From an uncultured bacterium (GTDB lineage: Bacteria > Patescibacteriota > Patescibacteriia > Patescibacteriales > UBA12465), in contig CAIVBF010000147.1 in assembly GCA_903904095.1 (NCBI GenBank), positions 1 through 9,751 on the forward strand: a DNA stretch of 9,751 nucleotides, in the 5' to 3' direction. Positions 5,689 to 9,751 of this stretch are shown one piece after another. Position 1 is the stretch's first letter, and each line of letters begins with the position of its first letter. Below the pieces are notes generated by a model that was not told the DNA's origin, made no database searches, and saw nothing but the letters and a program-made list of their open reading frames with translations. Position numbers and translations under genes: made by a program.

Positions 5689-8196
5689 ATGTCCGAAAAA
5701 CTGATTATCAAGGGGGCAAAAATGCATAACCTCAAAAATATATCCTTAGAGATACCGCATAATAAATTGACGGTTATTACTGGTGTGTCCGGGTCAGGGA
5801 AATCTTCCTTGGCTTTTGATACGATTTTTGCCGAAGGCCAGCGCCAGTATGTTGAATCATTATCGCCTTACATGCGCCAGTTTCTGGGCCAGAAAAAACC
5901 GGCCGACGTTGATGAAATAATTGGACTGGCTCCTTCAATATCAATAGATCAAAAAGCTTTATCACATAATCCGCGCTCAACTGTTGGAACTCTAACCGAT
6001 ATTTATGATTATCTAAGAATTCTATATGCCCGCGTCGGTGAAGTCTTCTGCCCGCTCTGCGGCCATAAGATTGAAAAGCTAAGCGTTGAGGAAATGGTTG
6101 ATATCATCATTTCGCGCGGTCAGGAATTCGGTGATGAATACGTAACAATTTTATCGCCCATTGTCGCTGATCGCAAGGGCGAATATTATCAGGTTTTATA
6201 TAATTACTTAAGCCTCGGTTATAACGAAGCTAGAATTGACGGCAAGCTCCATTCACTGCGTGAGCAAGTTAAATTAGCGCCTAAACAGAAACATAATATT
6301 GATTTAGTAATTGATAAAATTTTATTAAGTGATCAGACGAGACTATTTGAAGCGGTTGAAAACTCTTTAGAATATAGTAAGGGCTTAGTTATTGCGCAAT
6401 ATAAAAAACAAGAATTTTTATTATCGGCGAGTTGGACTTGTCCGAATGATAATTTTTCTTTTCCGGAAGTTGAGCCGCGCCTATTTTCTTTTAACTCGCC
6501 GCATGGTGCCTGCCCAGAATGTTCCGGTTTAGGAAAAATCGGTTTTTTTAACGCTAAAAAATGTTTAAAGTGTGACGGAGAAAGATTAAGACCGGAAGCC
6601 CTTAGTGTAAAAATTGCCAAAAAAAATATCGCGGCTGTTTCTAAATTGTCTATTAAGGAAGCGCTAGATTTTTTTAATGCTTATTATGAGAAAATGACGA
6701 AGAGGGAAAGGACTATTGCCGAGAATGTCGTCATCCAAATTATTAGCCGCTTAGAATTTCTTTTAAAGGTTGGCTTAAATTATTTAAGTTTAGAAAGGGA
6801 AGCGGAAAGTTTATCGGGAGGAGAGGCACAAAGAATAAGACTGTCTTCTCAAATCAGTTCTCATTTATCAAGAACGCTATATGTTCTTGATGAACCGACA
6901 ATTGGCCTGCACGAGCGAGATACGGCCCGTTTAATTGATACCCTGAAGGCATTACGCGATAAAAATAATACGGTTATTATTGTTGAGCATGATGAAAGAA
7001 CTATTCAAGAATCTGATTATTTAGTTGACCTTGGCCCTCTGGCCGGTGTTCACGGCGGAGAAATTGTCGCCATCGGCAATACAAAAGATTTATTAGATCA
7101 AACTAAAAACAAAGCGCAGGCGAAAAAATCTTTAACCCTGCAGTATTTAAATGGTGAGAGAGAAATTTCTATTCCTAATCGTCGTCGCGAACAAAGTCAT
7201 GGCGAATTAAAAATTAGAGGCGCTAATGCTAATAATCTAAAAAATATTAATTTAAATATTCCGCTTGGCCGTTTAGTTGGGATTAGCGGTGTTTCCGGAT
7301 CGGGAAAATCTTCTTTACTATACAAAGTCTTATATAAAAATTTAACAAAAATTAAGAATCATCGCGGTAATGTTAAACTAGAGAATGTTAAAGAAATAAA
7401 AGGAGCGGAATATATTAATAAAATAGTCGTGATTGACCAATCGCCGATTGGCCGGACTCCGCGTTCTAACCCGGCTACTTATACCGGAATTTTTACGCCG
7501 ATTCGCGATTTTTTTGCCTCTTTACCGGAGTCCAGAGAAAGAGCTTATAGTATTGGCCGTTTCTCTTTTAATCGCCCAGGCGGGCGCTGTGAGGCCTGTC
7601 AGGGAGCGGGATTTAACATGATTGAGATGCATTTCTTGCCGGCTGTTCTAGTTGAATGTGAGGTTTGCCACGGACAGCGTTTTAATCGCGAAACCCTACA
7701 AGTTAAGTATAATCATAAAAATATCGCTGAAGTCCTTAATATGACTATTGATGAGGCAATTATTTATTTCGGCGATAATTATTTTATTACCGATAAGCTT
7801 AAAGTCCTCCAATCAGTCGGACTTGGTTATTTGAAAATTGGCCAGAGCGCAACTACTTTATCAGGCGGTGAAGCGCAAAGAATTAAAATCGCTAAAGAAT
7901 TGACGCATACTTTAGGAAAGAGAACTTTATATTTATTAGATGAGCCAACAACCGGTTTGCATTATTATGATATTGATATATTACTAGGGGTTTTAAATAA
8001 ATTAGTGGAAAAGGGAAATTCTGTTTTAGTAATTGAGCATAATATGCACATGCTTAAATCAATGGATTATTTAATTGATTTAGGACCGGATGGCGGAAAT
8101 GAAGGCGGACGCTTGGTTGCCGCTGGCCAGCCAGAAGATGTGGCGCGTAATGAAGATAGTATTACGGGGCATTATTTAAAAGAATATTTGAAATAG
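5689..8196 (+). CDS. uvrA: UvrABC excinuclease subunit A, lacking the insertion domain
   Basis: UvrA is the dimeric ATPase that scans DNA, recognises lesions and loads UvrB. Both ABC modules are complete. The first has Walker A G32-V-S-G-S-G-K-S39, signature LSGGEA 375-380, Walker B VLDEPT with D401/E402, and switch His434. The second has Walker A G534-V-S-G-S-G-K-S541, signature LSGGEA 724-729, D751/E752 and His784. The UvrB-binding region (about 130-245) is present. The second-module zinc finger C634-x2-C637-x19-C657-x2-C660 is intact. The protein has 835 residues, about 100 fewer than E. coli UvrA (940). The loss lies between C275-x2-C278 and C292-x2-C295, where only 13 residues replace the usual insertion domain of over 100 residues. 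An extra cysteine pair, C121-x2-C124, is present, but its likely partner site reads C251-P-N-D254. The start follows family alignment (KLIIKGAKMHNLKNI). It is 26 bases from the previous stop, with no Shine-Dalgarno sequence. No plus-strand terminator is evident after it. Confidence 0.97.
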   Translation: MSEKLIIKGAKMHNLKNISLEIPHNKLTVITGVSGSGKSSLAFDTIFAEGQRQYVESLSPYMRQFLGQKKPADVDEIIGLAPSISIDQKALSHNPRSTVGTLTDIYDYLRILYARVGEVFCPLCGHKIEKLSVEEMVDIIISRGQEFGDEYVTILSPIVADRKGEYYQVLYNYLSLGYNEARIDGKLHSLREQVKLAPKQKHNIDLVIDKILLSDQTRLFEAVENSLEYSKGLVIAQYKKQEFLLSASWTCPNDNFSFPEVEPRLFSFNSPHGACPECSGLGKIGFFNAKKCLKCDGERLRPEALSVKIAKKNIAAVSKLSIKEALDFFNAYYEKMTKRERTIAENVVIQIISRLEFLLKVGLNYLSLEREAESLSGGEAQRIRLSSQISSHLSRTLYVLDEPTIGLHERDTARLIDTLKALRDKNNTVIIVEHDERTIQESDYLVDLGPLAGVHGGEIVAIGNTKDLLDQTKNKAQAKKSLTLQYLNGEREISIPNRRREQSHGELKIRGANANNLKNINLNIPLGRLVGISGVSGSGKSSLLYKVLYKNLTKIKNHRGNVKLENVKEIKGAEYINKIVVIDQSPIGRTPRSNPATYTGIFTPIRDFFASLPESRERAYSIGRFSFNRPGGRCEACQGAGFNMIEMHFLPAVLVECEVCHGQRFNRETLQVKYNHKNIAEVLNMTIDEAIIYFGDNYFITDKLKVLQSVGLGYLKIGQSATTLSGGEAQRIKIAKELTHTLGKRTLYLLDEPTTGLHYYDIDILLGVLNKLVEKGNSVLVIEHNMHMLKSMDYLIDLGPDGGNEGGRLVAAGQPEDVARNEDSITGHYLKEYLK

Positions 8197-8228
8197 AGAA
8201 CTGATATTTAAAAATTGTTTATATCGCT

Positions 8229-8322
8229 AAAAAGAAAAAAACCATGGCTGACTGATTTTCTCCTTGAAGACGATTGGTAATCCGAAGATCGTGTGTCCTC
8301 AATGAAAATTAGTGGCCATGGC
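8229..8322 (-). terminator. Long hairpin plus U-tract ending the minus-strand RNA
   Basis: On the minus strand, 8321-8315 (CCATGGC) pairs with 8248-8242 (GCCATGG), with a flanking G-U pair (8322/8241). Then ACTAATTTTC (8313-8304) pairs with GAAAATCAGT (8260-8251) with one C-A mismatch. TTGAGGAC (8302-8295) pairs with GTCTTCAA (8271-8264) with one G-U pair. The hairpin runs directly into TTTTTTCTTTTT (8240-8229). On the plus strand no T-run follows it, so it points to leftward transcription. At about 80 bases it is much longer than a usual terminator stem and is probably also a functional domain of the RNA. Confidence 0.75.
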
Positions 8323-8548
8323 TTTAGTCCGCAGTGCTGATTGTTGGCGATAGAGGTTACGGAGTCGTGAATTATTAAGATAAATTCAGCGGTTTTTCTC
8401 AGATGTGCTCTAACTCGTTTGCGTTGCGGTACAATTTAATCAACCCCAAATTAGAGGCTTCCCAACTTTGTTGGGCGCATAATAAGGAGCAAAAAAACTA
8501 TAGAAGAACAAAAACAAATAAAAAATTTTAAAAAACCAGTTATTTGAT
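8229..8548 (-). ncRNA. Candidate free-standing structured RNA, family unknown
   Basis: The 430-base gap between uvrA and uvrC contains a compact GC-rich island (about 105 of 240 bases at 8241-8480, hand count, against 23 of 100 at 8481-8580). Read on the minus strand it forms three successive nested domains. Domain 1 is closed by 8495-8487 with 8400-8393 (8 bp, one bulge). Inside it are a junction stem 8480-8475/8408-8403 (one C-A mismatch), an arm CTCTAA/TTAGAG (8456-8451/8413-8408) and a perfect hairpin CCCAAC-AAA-GTTGGG (8475-8461). Pairs at the junction edges compete for a base or two. Domain 2 has CC/GG plus GCTGA/TCAGC at 8392-8386/8340-8329. Domain 3 is the 80-base terminal hairpin. 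A strong promoter lies upstream and a U-tract ends the transcript. The first 50 or so bases are U-rich and apparently unstructured. No RNase P, tmRNA, 6S or SRP core motif was found. The transcription start near 8548 is inferred from the promoter, and the function is unknown. Confidence 0.65.
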
Positions 8549-8554
8549 ATCCAA

Positions 8555-8582
8555 ATACTATCACTCCTATTTCTTTTGTCAA
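8555..8582 (-). promoter_or_regulatory. Sigma70-type promoter for the minus-strand RNA
   Basis: Reading leftward, a perfect -35 box TTGACA lies at 8582-8577. After a 16-base spacer comes the -10 box TAGTAT at 8560-8555, preceded by TG one base upstream (8563-8562), which makes an extended -10. Transcription would start near 8548. This is the best promoter match noticed in the intergenic regions of the window, and no minus-strand protein gene lies downstream of it. Confidence 0.7.
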
Positions 8583-8588
8583 CATAAC

Positions 8589-8597
8589 TGCTAGTAT
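8589..8597 (+). promoter_or_regulatory. Possible extended -10 promoter for uvrC
   Basis: TGCTAGTAT at 8589-8597 matches an extended -10 box and shares its TAGTAT core with the divergent minus-strand promoter. It has no good -35 box at 16-17 bases. TTGTCA at 8576-8581 is a fair -35 sequence, but it is only 10 bases from this -10 and overlaps the minus-strand -35. A transcript starting near 8604 would leave about 22 bases before the uvrC ATG. Confidence 0.35.
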
Positions 8598-8626
8598 ATT
8601 TATGCACAGGGTCAAGTTAATAAAAT

Positions 8627-9751
8627 ATGCCTAAGAAAAGCCAAGAAAATAGCCTAAAGCTTAAAGATAAATTAAAAAATATTCCGAAAAAACCGGGTGT
8701 TTATTTTTGGATTGGAAAACATGAAGAGATATTGTATGTTGGCCGGGCGACCAGTCTAAAAAATCGTTTAAGCCAATATTTTTTAAAAAATATTGAAACG
8801 CGAATTGCTGAGATGGTCAGTTTAGCGGTTAATATAAAGTATGAAGTTTGTGATAGTTTGCTAGAAGCAATTATTTTAGAAGCAAAATACATAAAAAAAT
8901 ATTGGCCGAAATATAATATTAAGGATCGCGATGACCGGTCTTTTATTTATATTGTTATTCCAAAGACTAAATTTCCTAAACCTTTAATTGTCCGCGGTAA
9001 AGATTTAAAGAAATTCCCGGCTTCTAGCGCGAAAATTTTTGGGCCCTATCAATCTTTCCAACTAGTTCAAAATGCGTTAAGATTAATACGTCATTTATTC
9101 CCGTATAGCACTTGTTCTATAAATAGCGGCAAAGCTTGCTTTGATTATCAAATCGGCTTATGCCCTGGTGCCTGTATCGGCAAAATAAGCGCCCAGGAGT
9201 ATTTAAAAAATATTAAGAATATTATCCTCTTACTAAGTGGCGATAAGAAAAAATTAATTAAAAAATTAATTAAGGAAAATCCGGAGAAAGCGAAATCCTT
9301 GAAACACTTGCAAGATGTTTCTCTCTTAAATAAGGAGGATAATCTAGGAGAGCAGAAAGTTAGCCGGATTGAAGGCTATGATATTTCGCATCATGCCGGC
9401 AAAGAAGCTTATGGCTCAATGGTTGTTTTTGAAAATGGCGAGGCTAATAGAAATGAATATCGCCTGTTTAAAATAAAAGAAGCACCTCAGGGAGATGATG
9501 AGAGAGCTTTAGCGGAAGTTTTAATTCGGAGGTTTAAGCATAAGGAATGGCCGGCGCCCGAGCTAATTATGATTGACGGCGGCAGTCCGCAAATTAGTTT
9601 TATTGATAAAGTATTTCAAAAGAATAATATTAATGTTCCAATAGTCGGTATTTCTAAATTTGGCGGTGATAAGTTGGTTTATAGCACTAAATCAAATAAA
9701 AGTATTAGAGCTTTAACCGAAAATATAAAACCGACTTTATTGAAACTAAGG
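8627..9751 (+). CDS. uvrC: UvrABC excinuclease subunit C, compact form (3' end beyond the window)
   Basis: UvrC is the nuclease that cuts DNA on both sides of a UvrB-marked lesion. The first 375 residues are present and the frame is open to the last base. The N-terminal GIY-YIG nuclease starts at P23-G-V-Y and continues with Y37-V-G-R. Arg47 and Glu85 lie where the catalytic Arg and Glu are expected. Four cysteines (C163-x7-C171-x7-C179-x3-C183) correspond to the conserved cluster that binds an iron-sulfur centre in E. coli UvrC. The RNase H-like second nuclease begins at G250-Y-D252-I-S-H, then G-D-D-E-R-A at 289-294 and I-M-I-D317-G-G. D252 and D317 fit as metal ligands. Between S204-G and Y-D-I-S there are only about 46 residues, with no UVR helix-pair pattern, where canonical UvrC has the UVR domain plus a further region of about 100 residues. 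The remaining catalytic part and any helix-hairpin-helix domain lie off the window. The start follows family alignment, and no Shine-Dalgarno sequence is seen. Confidence 0.95.
   Translation, partial: MPKKSQENSLKLKDKLKNIPKKPGVYFWIGKHEEILYVGRATSLKNRLSQYFLKNIETRIAEMVSLAVNIKYEVCDSLLEAIILEAKYIKKYWPKYNIKDRDDRSFIYIVIPKTKFPKPLIVRGKDLKKFPASSAKIFGPYQSFQLVQNALRLIRHLFPYSTCSINSGKACFDYQIGLCPGACIGKISAQEYLKNIKNIILLLSGDKKKLIKKLIKENPEKAKSLKHLQDVSLLNKEDNLGEQKVSRIEGYDISHHAGKEAYGSMVVFENGEANRNEYRLFKIKEAPQGDDERALAEVLIRRFKHKEWPAPELIMIDGGSPQISFIDKVFQKNNINVPIVGISKFGGDKLVYSTKSNKSIRALTENIKPTLLKLR

Noticed and set aside
7433..7621. Plus-strand frame inside uvrA
   Set aside because: It is an out-of-frame shadow of the strongly conserved uvrA sequence around the second zinc finger.
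8219..8435. Open frame of about 71 codons on the minus strand through the structured region
   Set aside because: It has no ATG, GTG or credible TTG start, its translation looks unlike a globular protein, and it runs through the hairpins and U-tract. It is explained by the higher GC content of the RNA.
8461..8475. The short hairpin cccaac-ttt-gttggg as a plus-strand terminator for uvrA
   Set aside because: No T-run follows it on the plus strand. It fits better as an internal arm of the minus-strand RNA.
8451..8480. Nine-codon minus-strand ORF starting with ATG inside the RNA
   Set aside because: It has no ribosome-binding site, and its bases are used in the junction stem and the CCCAAC/GTTGGG hairpin. 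A tmRNA-like tag was considered, but no tRNA-like ends or T-loop are present.
8229..8548. tracrRNA, retron RNA, riboswitch or T-box leader
   Set aside because: No Cas gene, reverse transcriptase or downstream minus-strand gene is in the window, and no matching core motif was found (a GTACCGC string only loosely resembles the T-box sequence).

Overview
The window looks like part of a genome from the Candidate Phyla Radiation (Patescibacteria, Parcubacteria-like). This is an inference from several observations. The genes are AT-rich, use the standard genetic code and are tightly packed on one strand. Nearly all lack a Shine-Dalgarno sequence. Several conserved proteins are trimmed to a minimal domain set. 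No rRNA, tRNA, CRISPR array, insertion sequence or phage gene is visible.

Layout, left to right. (1) 59-406 encodes a small lipoprotein with a cytochrome b5-type heme domain. (2) 440-1660 encodes a 12-helix MFS transporter of the TetA-like drug:H+ antiporter type. (3) 1695-8196 is a close-packed run of four plus-strand genes: uvrB, a short UDP-glucose dehydrogenase-like oxidoreductase, an unrecognised membrane-anchored protein with an HExxH-x18-E metallopeptidase signature, and uvrA. (4) 8197-8626 holds no convincing protein gene. It carries a strong candidate for a free-standing structured RNA on the minus strand, with its own promoter and a U-tract terminator. (5) 8627 to the window end is the first 375 codons of uvrC.

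All three subunits of the UvrABC nucleotide-excision repair nuclease therefore lie within about 8 kb. UvrA finds damage and loads UvrB, UvrB verifies it, and UvrC cuts on both sides. Each subunit has lost an accessory part while keeping its catalytic motifs. UvrA lacks the insertion domain between the two halves of a zinc site. UvrB stops right after its helicase core and has no C-terminal UVR domain. UvrC has no recognisable UVR motif and lacks the roughly 100-residue middle region. The losses in UvrB and UvrC concern the two partner surfaces that normally contact each other, which suggests coordinated reduction of the system.

The main candidate for something undescribed is the minus-strand RNA at about 8229-8548. 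It is a GC-rich island (about 44% by hand count, against about 23% in the 100 bases beside it) with three successive nested helical domains. It has a perfect TTGACA -35 box and an extended -10 on one side, and a long hairpin running into a U-tract on the other. I could not match it to RNase P RNA, tmRNA, 6S RNA or SRP RNA by their conserved motifs.
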